From: a virus
IMG/VR virus record: IMGVR_UViG_3300037196_000239
Location: 1-48,960 of that record
Strand: one strand, 5' to 3'
Length of the DNA stretch: 48,960 bases
Shown: piece by piece, positions 7,334 to 16,498 of the stretch
How positions within the stretch are numbered: the stretch's first letter is position 1
Layout: each line of letters begins with the position of its first letter
Program-made: the position numbers and the translations under genes
The notes under the pieces: generated by a model
Databases searched by the model: none
Told to the model about the DNA's origin: nothing
What the model saw: only the letters and a program-made list of their open reading frames with translations

Positions 7334-7341
7334 AATATCGG
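7334..7341 (-). promoter_or_regulatory. YCGATAHT promoter-like site (GCCGATATT)
   Basis: Reads GGCCGATATTATTAATGAGG on the minus strand, ending 17 nt before the ATG of 6318-7316. The divergent gp53 gene at 7384 has no copy facing it. Confidence 0.6.
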
Positions 7342-7383
7342 CCTAAGTACAATTAAGTTTAGTCCAAGAAGGGTATAATAGAT

Positions 7384-7725
7384 ATGTCATTCATTACAAA
7401 CTGGAATGGGGATGTTATACAGACTCCAGTATCTTCTGCTTTATGGAGTAATAAAGGAGGTATATTTACACCGGCTAATAGTTATTCAACTTATTATCCA
7501 CTACCTTCTGCTTATAGAACAGCAATTCCAATTGTTGGAACATATACTATACCACCACAGTTTGAAAATAGAGCAGACTTAATAGCCAACGCAGTGTATG
7601 GCTCAGAAGATTATTGGTGGTTAGTATTTTGGTTTAATGGTATTGTAGATCCATTTTCTACACTTACTGCTGGAACTACTTTATTATTAGCTGATATTAC
7701 TACAGTAAATTCCACATTAGGATAA
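7384..7725 (+). CDS. 53: Baseplate wedge protein, gp53-like
   Basis: A 113-residue wedge component. The family signature is SEDYWWLVFWFNGIVDPF (about 75-92), matching the 'Y-x-DYWW...fNgi-DPF' pattern of T4 gp53-type proteins; before it ENRADLIANAVYG fits the usual lead-in helix. It would join wedge subunits around the hub. It is the first gene of the plus-strand baseplate operon, with 3 nt to the spike gene. GAAGGG lies upstream of the ATG. Confidence 0.8.
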   Translation: MSFITNWNGDVIQTPVSSALWSNKGGIFTPANSYSTYYPLPSAYRTAIPIVGTYTIPPQFENRADLIANAVYGSEDYWWLVFWFNGIVDPFSTLTAGTTLLLADITTVNSTLG

Positions 7726-7728
7726 TAA

Positions 7729-10341
7729 ATGGCTGACAGAGAACAGCAAAAATATATGGAATATCTTTCCAAAGGTATTTCAGGTAATGTTACCAGAGGA
7801 CTTGTGGTTGATGTAAATGACCCATTACAGTCTGGAAGAGTGCGTGTATGGATTCCATTACATCATGGTGGTATGGTTAAAAATGACCCAATATCTTTTG
7901 ATGCCTCAGTATCTGGTAAAGCGGTATCAAGACTAGGAAATTTAGCAAGTAGTGATTCAATAACATGTCTTCCTTGGGCTCCTGTAATGAGCAATAATTG
8001 GGGTCCAGTAGTAGATTTACAATCAGGTACAGTTGCTTCTGTATTTGGTGTATATAATATACCTAAAATTGGTACTGAGGTATTTTTAATATTCGAAGAT
8101 GACGACCCTAATCATCCTATTGTTCTTGGAGCAGTTTATCATCAATCAGACTTAGTTCCATCACAAAGAAAAACTCCCTTAATAGAAATAACTCCAGGAA
8201 CTACTATAGCTACTACTCCAAATTTAGATTATAGTGGAACAGTATCTCAAAATTATTTAATACAAAGCCAAAATGGGTCCTCACTTTTATTAAGTGACAC
8301 TGTTGGACAAGAAGAAATATATGTTGGAGGCTCCATTGGGTTTTTTACTACTGCCGAAACTGGTGATTATAGCACTCAATATCAGACATTTAGTTCCAAT
8401 TATCCAAATTTTCCTACTACACAATCTGCTCCATATAGAGTTAGAAACTCTCTTATAAATACTTCAAATCCTCTTATAAATGTAAATTTATTACAGCCAA
8501 CAACTGCTCCAACTACCTCATTAGTAACTTCGCTAGGAACCACTACAACTACCACAGCGAACACTCAAGCTACTACTACCTCAACTACCTCTGGAACCAT
8601 AACTAAACAATTACCCTTTGGTCAAAATATATCTCCCCTTTTACCTGGATCTGCCTCTACTGATGGTAAGGCTTTCTACGCAAAAAGAGCAAATGGAGAG
8701 GTACATTTAGGAGTAGATATTCGATTTGCTACCTCTGACCATACTACTCCATTACTTGCCCCTATAAATGGAACTGTAGTATTAGCACAATTAAGCTCAA
8801 GTGCTGGAAATTGGATAATATTTTTAGGGGCTGATGGATATTGTCATACTTTTTGCCACCTAAGTGTTATAAGCTGTTCTGTAGGACAATCTTATCAAAT
8901 AGGAGCTGTATTAGGACATACTGGAGGTCAGCCTGGAACAGCAGGCGCAGGTAATACAACAGGACCGCATCTACATTGGGAAGTATGGAATCCCTCTGGT
9001 GCTACTACCAATTCTGCTATAATTAATGTAAGAAATGTAGCAAGAAAACCAAGTAATGTAGCTGGTCAAACTGGATATTACCCAAAATCAAATGGAGTTT
9101 TAATATTTGAAGATGGAGTAAAGACATGGCTAGGAAAACAAGTAACAGGTGTTAATACACAAGCCATGTTAGGAGCTACACAAATAGACTCTTATGTTCA
9201 GATGTACAATACAGCTACTGATTATACCCACGATAAGCCTATTGGTTTAGAAGTGTCGTTAAATCCTGGGGCAGAACAAATATTTATAAGGCACTCTTCT
9301 GGTGCGTTTTTAGGGTTTGATCCAGATGGCAATTTTAAACTGTATACGCCAGGATCAGCTGACTTTAAAATAAATAGAAATTTAGTATTTGATGTGCTAG
9401 GTGGTATTTTTAATTCCTGTATGGCCATGTATACTAGAGCAAGAGAGGTAATAAAATTCTTATCTGGAGGAAGAGCAATGGAAACATATCATATTAATGC
9501 TTTTACAGACTTTCCTACCGATAAAAATAGTTCCAATATCTTATCTAAGTATAATCTACCAAAAATATTTTCCAGAATAGACCTATTCAGAAAAAATGAT
9601 ATGAATGATGCTATAACTCAAAGTTCTTCTAATGTATATTATACATTAGCTACTGGATTTTTAGGTAAATCAGCATCAGCTATACAAACAGATGGATATG
9701 CGGCACAACCTGACCAGGATGCTATTAACCAAATTAACTTTAATTTTTCTTTGGATGATGGTTATATAAATAAGAGCTGGTCAACCTATATTAAAAGCAA
9801 TAACAATCCTATAGCTTCTCATATAACACCTAAGATACTTAAGGCAATGCTTCTTCTTGCTTGTAAAGGAAACCCAAGTCCAGCATCAAATGACGGATTA
9901 TCTGGAGTATTTCAATTAGCTTCCATAGCAGCAACCACAATAAAGGGTAATTCAGCTTCCCTAACGTCTTATCTAAGTCCACAAGACAATATAGATTTAG
10001 CAGTACAATTTATAAACAGTAGAGCTAATGCTATGTATACTTTTTTAGGCACTAAAGTAATATATTCTGATGATTCTAGTGGAGTAATTGGAGGCAAAGA
10101 ATATGCTATGAGAGCTGTCTTAATGGATTATTTGTATTGTATGTATACTAACACAGTTTCTACAGATATAGAATATTTGTATCAAGCAGTAGTAAATGGT
10201 GGTGGCTTTGGTTATCCCGCCCTAGAACAAAATTTTGCTACTTCTGCCTTATTAGCAGATGCCAGCACTTATAAAAATGCCGTAAATTGTTATGGGGCAA
10301 CTATTATAGCAATTACTAATAGTTCGGCTTTTAGTATATAG
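7729..10341 (+). CDS. 5: Baseplate hub spike, gp5-like, with M23 peptidase domain
   Basis: An 870-residue tail-tip protein. Residues about 17-135 form the gp5/gpV OB-fold (NVTRGLVVDVNDPLQSGRV; GTEVFLIFEDDDPNHPIVLG). A Thr-rich linker (about 255-290) leads to an M23 zinc endopeptidase domain with HLGVD (H326, D330) and HLH (H414, H416), the LytM-type metal and catalytic set; it would cut peptide cross-links of murein during penetration. Residues about 700-790 resemble a lytic transglycosylase fold (GLSGVFQLASIAATTI) but have Ala-Cys-Lys (711-713) where the catalytic Glu is expected. T4 gp5 carries a lysozyme instead, so this is a different arrangement. It is followed after 11 nt by the 998-aa gene. 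Confidence 0.88.
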   Translation: MADREQQKYMEYLSKGISGNVTRGLVVDVNDPLQSGRVRVWIPLHHGGMVKNDPISFDASVSGKAVSRLGNLASSDSITCLPWAPVMSNNWGPVVDLQSGTVASVFGVYNIPKIGTEVFLIFEDDDPNHPIVLGAVYHQSDLVPSQRKTPLIEITPGTTIATTPNLDYSGTVSQNYLIQSQNGSSLLLSDTVGQEEIYVGGSIGFFTTAETGDYSTQYQTFSSNYPNFPTTQSAPYRVRNSLINTSNPLINVNLLQPTTAPTTSLVTSLGTTTTTTANTQATTTSTTSGTITKQLPFGQNISPLLPGSASTDGKAFYAKRANGEVHLGVDIRFATSDHTTPLLAPINGTVVLAQLSSSAGNWIIFLGADGYCHTFCHLSVISCSVGQSYQIGAVLGHTGGQPGTAGAGNTTGPHLHWEVWNPSGATTNSAIINVRNVARKPSNVAGQTGYYPKSNGVLIFEDGVKTWLGKQVTGVNTQAMLGATQIDSYVQMYNTATDYTHDKPIGLEVSLNPGAEQIFIRHSSGAFLGFDPDGNFKLYTPGSADFKINRNLVFDVLGGIFNSCMAMYTRAREVIKFLSGGRAMETYHINAFTDFPTDKNSSNILSKYNLPKIFSRIDLFRKNDMNDAITQSSSNVYYTLATGFLGKSASAIQTDGYAAQPDQDAINQINFNFSLDDGYINKSWSTYIKSNNNPIASHITPKILKAMLLLACKGNPSPASNDGLSGVFQLASIAATTIKGNSASLTSYLSPQDNIDLAVQFINSRANAMYTFLGTKVIYSDDSSGVIGGKEYAMRAVLMDYLYCMYTNTVSTDIEYLYQAVVNGGGFGYPALEQNFATSALLADASTYKNAVNCYGATIIAITNSSAFSI

Positions 10342-10352
10342 GAATTAAGTAT

Positions 10353-13349
10353 ATGGATATGCCACTAAAACAACTAATAAAACATATACTAACTGAGGAA
10401 GTAGTAGACCCAGAGCAGGAAAATATAGTAGATATTTTGGCTAGATTTAAAAAAGAAGCCGAAGATGAGACTACTGTAGCTAACGAAGAGGAAGAGCAGT
10501 CTAAATTAGCAAAAGAAGCAAATGATAATAAAGTAGAGGAAGCCTTTGGAAATGAGTCAGTAATCTCTAAAGAGTCTCAGGAGATAGAAAAACCAAATAC
10601 AAAAATAATAATTCCAATAATATCTTTATATAACAATATAAAAAACTCTGGTATAGATTCTATGTCTCTTTTAGCTAAAGGTTCTGAAAATACAGTAGAG
10701 GAAGTATCAAAGACAATAGCAAAGTCAATAGTTGAATATAGAAAAAATCCAAATATACAGCGTAAACTACAACAAGCTTTTGAACAAGGAATAAAACCAA
10801 ATCCAAGCAATTATTTAAATGAAGAGCAACTAATAAGTAATTTAAAAGTATCCCTAATACGCTGTAAACTATACTTCTGGACTGCTCTTAATATTTACAG
10901 AGAACCAGAAGTATTTGTAAAGTCATCTTCAAAAGAGCAAAAAGAAGCAGAAAAATCAGGAATAGTTTCTGCTGATTCAGGAGATAATATAAAAACAAGC
11001 TATCCAAGCTTAAACTATTCCAAAATTTTTACTGAATTAATGAATCCTTCTGATAAAGAGCTAGACAGTGTTTATTATATGTTTAGAGAGTTGGCTTCTA
11101 ATCAGTATAGTAATGATATATCTGAACTACAAAAAATAATATTATCCAAAAATGATTTACTGACTAAATTTCTATCTAAAAAAATAAAACTTCAACAGGC
11201 TTCCTCAATACAAAATACAATTAAGGAGGCTATACAAAGACCTTCTTTTGATTATAATAACATAAAAAAGGCTGCTGATAGAATTAAAAAAGAGCAAGAA
11301 TTACAAGGAAGAGAAGTAGCCAAGTCAGAAACACCAATAGGAAGTGTTGATGTGGAAAAGCCCTCCAACTATACTGGAGATGCTGTTTCTAAAACTGATG
11401 AGCTTAGAAATAAGTTATTTGACAGATACTTCAATACTCTTATATCAGAATATTTTTATGCCACTACAGAAAATATAAGTAAAATTGATGAAAGAATTTA
11501 CGAAAAATTAGCCAACCCTATATCACTAAATTTATTTTTTAAGGGAAGAAGATTATCAGGTCAAAAATATGAAACCAAAGGTCTAGACACTACTTCTTCA
11601 AAAGATAAAAATATAATTCTAAGAAATGCTACTACTAGTATAGAGGACATAGAAACTACAGAATCAGCAACTATAACAAATAAAGAAGCCTATCTTCTTA
11701 ATAATAAAAATTTATTTCATGAGTATTTTAATTCTACAAACTATACAAGTTGTGTAGGAGAGTTTTTAGAGAAATGGTCTAAACAATCAGATAAATTTTT
11801 AGTTAAAATATTTGATAAACAAAGTAATAATCTAGTAGATATTAATTTATTAGAATATTTATATAAACAGTCTAGTCATTATTTACCCACTAGTGGAACA
11901 GCTATTACTGAATTACAGATAGATATTTTATCCTGTGCTAGGCATTTAATAACTTTGGATGGTGAACCTGCTAACGTTTCAGAATCAAATTTTAGTGAAT
12001 TTTATTCAGAGTTATATGGACTAGTAGTGTCTAAATATAAATTGCAGGAATTTACCTTTGCTGGAACTAATAATACAACAAAGGAAGCTGCTAGGCAAGC
12101 TTTTGGATTAGAAGAAATGGGAACAATAGAAACCTCAAATGAGCGCTCTTTTGGTAGATGGGCGGAAAAGGGCACATTTAAAGATAGACTATTAATAAAA
12201 ATTAATAGTATAACTGATCCAGCTTTTGAGAATATAAAAGAAAATGTAATAGAGCAATTAGAAACTATTACAGACCATGGAAAAATTTTAGATATTTCCA
12301 TAAGACTTATTGGAGAAGTAGCTACAGAAAACTTATTACGTGGGTCTTCAGATGAAAAACTTTATAGGGTAGCAAATAAATCAGAGTTGACCGTCCTATC
12401 CAAAGAATTAGCCAAGAAATTAGATGGGATAATGGTATTAGATCCAGTTAATACTTCTGATATTACTACATATATAATAACCCAAAATTTTAAGATAGGT
12501 AAAAAAGAACTTCTTAATTGGCTACTTACTTCTGACATAGCTTCTTGTGAAAAATTAAAAACTGAAATTACTCAGACTCCTAAATTTAAAGCATTAGCTC
12601 CAAGAAAAGTAGCTAGCCAAACAGCCATTATAGCCTCATTTGATGCTTTAATTCTAGAAAAAAAGAAAGCTGCCGGATTAACTGAAAGCTTAGAGCAGGA
12701 ACAGAGAGTAAGTGATATATTAAGACAAGCAGCTATTAAAGCTTTTGCTACTTCTTTAATTCCTAATTTACAATTTATAGGAAAAGAGCTTAATAAATTT
12801 GGAAGATTTTTAATAAATCTATCACAGTATCCAGAATATTATATCGATACAATAAAAAAGACAGAAGAATCTGCCCGTAAATTTAGATCTGCGCTAAGAA
12901 ATTTCTTACTGCCTATAAGTAGAATAAAACAACTAGTAGAAATTTATGAAGAAATAAAAGATGTAATGGAAGAGGAATTATCACCATTAGATAATCCAGT
13001 ATTTAAAAATAATTTTTCTAGGATAAAAAGTTGGTTACTGGAATTTTTTAAGATGGATAATAATTTAAAGGTAAAAATGGCAATAAAAATAGCTGAAGAA
13101 GAGAATGATTGGAAACCTCTTAAACAGCTATTATATGATAATTGGGATGTAATAGTCAAAAGATTAAGCGATTCTAATGGCAATCTTACTTCAATAGGAA
13201 AACTTATATCAGGATTAATATTTAAATCAGCAGCATATGCTAAACCATATAAGTCAACTACAGGTTCTGAAGAAGAAGACCTAAAAAATCAAGAACTACT
13301 AAAAAAAGCAGGAGTTAAACTCAAGAGCTCAAGATTTGCTTCTCTATAG
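10353..13349 (+). CDS. Large 998-aa presumed virion protein
   Basis: Not recognised. A lysine/glutamate-rich, largely helical protein. The first 20 residues (MDMPLKQLIKHILTEEVVDP) form a short amphipathic helix ending in LTE, resembling the capsid-targeting tags of T4-like internal proteins; residues 20-70 are very acidic. The rest has long helical stretches (about 850-930 is strongly heptad-like). It is cotranscribed with gp53 and gp5, so a baseplate, tail or ejected protein is likely. No RNA polymerase (DxDGD), Walker or protease motif was seen. The 3' end overlaps the convergent gene by 6 nt. Confidence 0.7.
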   Translation: MDMPLKQLIKHILTEEVVDPEQENIVDILARFKKEAEDETTVANEEEEQSKLAKEANDNKVEEAFGNESVISKESQEIEKPNTKIIIPIISLYNNIKNSGIDSMSLLAKGSENTVEEVSKTIAKSIVEYRKNPNIQRKLQQAFEQGIKPNPSNYLNEEQLISNLKVSLIRCKLYFWTALNIYREPEVFVKSSSKEQKEAEKSGIVSADSGDNIKTSYPSLNYSKIFTELMNPSDKELDSVYYMFRELASNQYSNDISELQKIILSKNDLLTKFLSKKIKLQQASSIQNTIKEAIQRPSFDYNNIKKAADRIKKEQELQGREVAKSETPIGSVDVEKPSNYTGDAVSKTDELRNKLFDRYFNTLISEYFYATTENISKIDERIYEKLANPISLNLFFKGRRLSGQKYETKGLDTTSSKDKNIILRNATTSIEDIETTESATITNKEAYLLNNKNLFHEYFNSTNYTSCVGEFLEKWSKQSDKFLVKIFDKQSNNLVDINLLEYLYKQSSHYLPTSGTAITELQIDILSCARHLITLDGEPANVSESNFSEFYSELYGLVVSKYKLQEFTFAGTNNTTKEAARQAFGLEEMGTIETSNERSFGRWAEKGTFKDRLLIKINSITDPAFENIKENVIEQLETITDHGKILDISIRLIGEVATENLLRGSSDEKLYRVANKSELTVLSKELAKKLDGIMVLDPVNTSDITTYIITQNFKIGKKELLNWLLTSDIASCEKLKTEITQTPKFKALAPRKVASQTAIIASFDALILEKKKAAGLTESLEQEQRVSDILRQAAIKAFATSLIPNLQFIGKELNKFGRFLINLSQYPEYYIDTIKKTEESARKFRSALRNFLLPISRIKQLVEIYEEIKDVMEEELSPLDNPVFKNNFSRIKSWLLEFFKMDNNLKVKMAIKIAEEENDWKPLKQLLYDNWDVIVKRLSDSNGNLTSIGKLISGLIFKSAAYAKPYKSTTGSEEEDLKNQELLKKAGVKLKSSRFASL

Positions 13350-13835
13350 TTTAGCGTTAGATACTAGGATAGCTCTTAAATACTCCTCTACAGTATCTGT
13401 AGAAAGCTTTTTCATAAATAATTTTCTAGAAGACATAAAACCCATAGTTATAGTAGCATAAAATACATGCTTAGTAGCCTTTAAAAATAGAAACTCATAT
13501 AAGAAATAATGTAACTGATATTTAAGAGAATATAAAAAACTGAGCATTCTAAAAAAAGATACATTCTTATAATCATGTAAAAGCATAAGACAAGGAAGAG
13601 CCTTAGCAGTAGAAAGAGCTCTATCCTCATCACATTTAGACATAGCTAGCTCTAAATGGAAAGATGGAACATACACAGTATTTTTATAAACACAATACTG
13701 ACCTCTACTAGCTAATCTTACAAACCAAGGAGCCTGAGATAACATTTCAAAGGGAGATGTATCCTCCTTTGTTGATGCTTTCACTACATCTATGACATAA
13801 GGCAAAGCGTAAAGTTGCTTATTTAAAAAACGCAT
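13344..13835 (-). CDS. Hypothetical 163-aa protein
   Basis: Not recognised. A helical protein with a Phe/Tyr/Leu-rich middle (MLSFLYSLKYQLHYFLYEFLFLK, about 98-120) that is more like a packed helix than a clear membrane span. Its ATG overlaps the dut stop (TAATG), so it is translated with dut. It converges on the 998-aa gene. Confidence 0.65.
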   Translation of the reverse strand: MRFLNKQLYALPYVIDVVKASTKEDTSPFEMLSQAPWFVRLASRGQYCVYKNTVYVPSFHLELAMSKCDEDRALSTAKALPCLMLLHDYKNVSFFRMLSFLYSLKYQLHYFLYEFLFLKATKHVFYATITMGFMSSRKLFMKKLSTDTVEEYLRAILVSNAKL

Positions 13836-14293
13836 TATACACCACTACTACCAAAACCCTTAGCCTTTCTTGATCTAACACTCTCTTCATTCTTAAAATC
13901 ATCAAGATTAATTTCAGCTATCTCACAAGGCCTTACTTCTTCAATTGAGAATTGACATATGGCTGTTCCAGAATCTATAATTTGAGCAGTATCTGATGTA
14001 TTAAGTAGTAAAACCTTCAAACGACCTGTATAGGCTTGGTCAATAACTCCAGCAGATACTTTTATGCCTTTTCTATAAGCAAGTCCAGAGCGTTCATGAA
14101 ACTTAATCCAACAATGTTCTGGAATAATACAAGAAAGTTCTGTATCAACTAAAACCTGTTCATGTGAGGGGATGAACAAAGGCTCTTTATTAAGTGGGTA
14201 ATATAAATCAAAGCAAGCATCAGTAGGATAATTCTTCTTTGGAAGAATAGCATTATTACTTGCTTTTAAGAACTTAAGTGTAATTGGTCTCAT
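13835..14293 (-). CDS. dut: dUTPase (trimeric dUTP diphosphatase)
   Basis: Hydrolyses dUTP to dUMP and pyrophosphate, feeding dTMP synthesis and keeping uracil out of DNA. All five motifs of the trimeric family are visible in 152 residues: ACFDLYYP (1), HERSGLAYRKGI (2), GVIDQAYTGRLKV (3, with the catalytic Asp), AICQFSIEEV (4) and the Gly-rich C-terminal KGFGSSG (5). AAGGAG lies 4 nt before the ATG. The start is only 20 nt from the divergent RusA start, so the two promoters must overlap the opposite genes or lie within that gap. Confidence 0.95.
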   Translation of the reverse strand: MRPITLKFLKASNNAILPKKNYPTDACFDLYYPLNKEPLFIPSHEQVLVDTELSCIIPEHCWIKFHERSGLAYRKGIKVSAGVIDQAYTGRLKVLLLNTSDTAQIIDSGTAICQFSIEEVRPCEIAEINLDDFKNEESVRSRKAKGFGSSGV

Positions 14294-14313
14294 CAGACTC
14301 CTTAATTAAGTGT

Positions 14314-14730
14314 ATGATACAACTAAATTTTAATCTATTTCCTTTGTCTACAAATAAGCTATACGTAAACATTCCTGGCCAAAAAAGGCGTTTTGTATCT
14401 ACTGAAGGTAAAAAATTCAAAGCCACAATAGAAGAAGAAGTAAAGAAAGGTCTAAGTAATAAAGAAACCCTACTTTATTTATCGTCATTAATAGGAAAAA
14501 AATTAACAGTTCTTATAGAAGTAACCTCTGATAAATGGTTCTTAAAAGATAAAAAAACTATAAGAATGCTTGATATAGAAAACACAGCTAAAGCACTTTT
14601 GGACTCTATCTTTACAGCCTATAAAGATAGTAATTTAGAGTTAGATGATAAACAGATATTCGAACTTAAATTAAGTAAAAAAGTTGGACTGACAGATTCT
14701 ACACTTGTTCAAATTTCTGAATTGCTGTAG
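14314..14730 (+). CDS. rusA: RusA-type Holliday junction resolvase
   Basis: A structure-specific endonuclease that would resolve branched DNA before packaging. In the 138-residue form, MLDIENTAKALLDSI (D87, N90, K93, D97) and LDDKQIFELKLSKK (D111, D112) match the acidic active-site pattern of RusA (DxDN..K..LD ... DD.QI). The ATG at 14314 gives the usual RusA N terminus; an upstream TTG at 14284 in the same frame has no ribosome site. The 3' end overlaps the convergent gp46 gene by 32 nt. T4 uses gp49 (endonuclease VII) for this job, so RusA is a replacement. Confidence 0.8.
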   Translation: MIQLNFNLFPLSTNKLYVNIPGQKRRFVSTEGKKFKATIEEEVKKGLSNKETLLYLSSLIGKKLTVLIEVTSDKWFLKDKKTIRMLDIENTAKALLDSIFTAYKDSNLELDDKQIFELKLSKKVGLTDSTLVQISELL

Positions 14731-16498
14731 ATATAGTAGAAGTCTCAGTAGCACCATCTTTTATAACCTGTATAGCATATCCAGGTTTAGTCTTAACTAA
14801 TTCATCATGAGATATTAGGATTATCTGATATTCGTGAGATAATGAATCTACTACTTTTAAGACAGCCAATTTACTTGCTTCTGAGAGACCATCTAAGGCT
14901 TCATCTAATACTAAAACAGACATATTAAATCCAGCAGTTTTAAGTAGTGATAGAAGAGATAAAGTCATTGAAATCTCAAGTCTACCCTTCTCACCAGTAG
15001 AGAACATTCCTGAGTTTCTTCCATTAATAGTAAAATCTAATGTAGGGTTATCCTTTTCGTCATTTATAAAGAACTTAACTTGCATAGGTTTTTCATATAC
15101 AATAGTAGCATATTGACTGGCTAAAGCATTAAGAACATTTATTTCTTCTTTAATATAACTTAATCTTAAACCATTTTTAGAAACTATTTGTTTCCATGCC
15201 ACGTTAATTTTTAACTGTTTTTCATGTTCTTTTAGAGAGGCTCTAAGTTCAATTAACTCTTTCTTTAATTTTAATAATAGTTCTTCGTTAAAGGCAGAAG
15301 AGGCTAACTCAAGACTTTCTTTATTGTTTGATAAGGCTCTTTCCAAAGCTATTAAATTTGTCTGAACAAAGGACAACGAAGACGATAACTTAGTAGCAGT
15401 CTTTTCCATTTGGTCTTTTAGGGCTTTTATTTTATCTATTTTAGATAGCTTTTCTATTAATTTTATAGATACTTCAGAAATTCGCACATTAAGAGTGGTT
15501 AACTCATCATCATAATGATGCTTTACTGCTTCTTTTGAATGCTCTGTTAATGAGGATTTACAAATAGAGCACTCTAAATTGCCTTGTTTATTAGTTTTAA
15601 AAGACTTTAAAACTGCCTTTTTCTTTATTTCTAAACCAGATTTCATAACCTCTATAGAACGTTTCTCTGCTGATAAATCGCTATATTCTAAGCTAAAGGG
15701 TTCCAGTTTGGTATTACATTCAGAAATAAGGGCTCTAGTATTATACAATTTTTCAGATATAGTGTGTTCTTGTTTCTGATAGCCTTGAATCTCTTCCTCA
15801 TGTTCCTTTATACTGCTTTTTATAGTTTCTATATTAGAGCAATATATTTCTTTTTTAGTAGCTTCAGCAATGTATAAGTTATTTTTATCTGTTATTAAAT
15901 AGTTTATGGAAGAAATAGATTCCTCACTACTTTTAATAGCTGTATTTATCTTTTTCACAACAGACTCTATACGTTTTACGGCCAAAGACTGCTCAAGTCG
16001 TTCAAATCTTTCTGAGGGCCTAAGTTTAGTAAATCCTGGAAGCATTACAGAGAAGATGGTGGAGAGGAAATTAGTATGGTCTATCCCTACTATGGCCCGA
16101 ATAGCCTCATCAATTCTAGTAATTGTCATGTCTTGCGATATACAAACACCATTCTTCCATAATTTTGCTTTATTTACCTCAGAATTGGGTCTTTTCCAGC
16201 GTTCAACCTTAATTAGATTATTATTTTCATCTATTATTTCTAATCCCACATAAATACCACCATTTTGATTATTTTTAGAGATATAATCTGAGATATAAGA
16301 GCTTCTAATGCCCTTTCCAAATAACGCTAAGCTTATTCCATCAATAAGTAAGGATTTTCCAGCTCCATTACTCTGTAAGGAACTACTCAAATAAGAACCA
16401 AATACCAGATTAATACAATCCCTAGAAAACTCCACAGTATTACGAGTCTGAAACACTACAAAATTCTCAAGCGTTAGGCTTTTAAGTTTAAATGCCAT
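14699..16498 (-). CDS. 46: Recombination nuclease ATPase subunit, gp46-like (SbcC/Rad50)
   Basis: The ATPase of the Mre11/Rad50-type nuclease that resects DNA ends for recombination-dependent replication. The 599 residues show Walker A (SNGAGKS, 43-49), two long coiled-coil arms, a zinc hook CSIC (C310, C313), the ABC signature (FSTGEKGRLEIS, about 500), Walker B (VLVLDEALDGLSE, about 530) and the H-loop (LISHDE). Length is close to T4 gp46. The ATG overlaps the stop of gp47, as expected for partners. Confidence 0.95.
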   Translation of the reverse strand: MAFKLKSLTLENFVVFQTRNTVEFSRDCINLVFGSYLSSSLQSNGAGKSLLIDGISLALFGKGIRSSYISDYISKNNQNGGIYVGLEIIDENNNLIKVERWKRPNSEVNKAKLWKNGVCISQDMTITRIDEAIRAIVGIDHTNFLSTIFSVMLPGFTKLRPSERFERLEQSLAVKRIESVVKKINTAIKSSEESISSINYLITDKNNLYIAEATKKEIYCSNIETIKSSIKEHEEEIQGYQKQEHTISEKLYNTRALISECNTKLEPFSLEYSDLSAEKRSIEVMKSGLEIKKKAVLKSFKTNKQGNLECSICKSSLTEHSKEAVKHHYDDELTTLNVRISEVSIKLIEKLSKIDKIKALKDQMEKTATKLSSSLSFVQTNLIALERALSNNKESLELASSAFNEELLLKLKKELIELRASLKEHEKQLKINVAWKQIVSKNGLRLSYIKEEINVLNALASQYATIVYEKPMQVKFFINDEKDNPTLDFTINGRNSGMFSTGEKGRLEISMTLSLLSLLKTAGFNMSVLVLDEALDGLSEASKLAVLKVVDSLSHEYQIILISHDELVKTKPGYAIQVIKDGATETSTISTAIQKFEQV

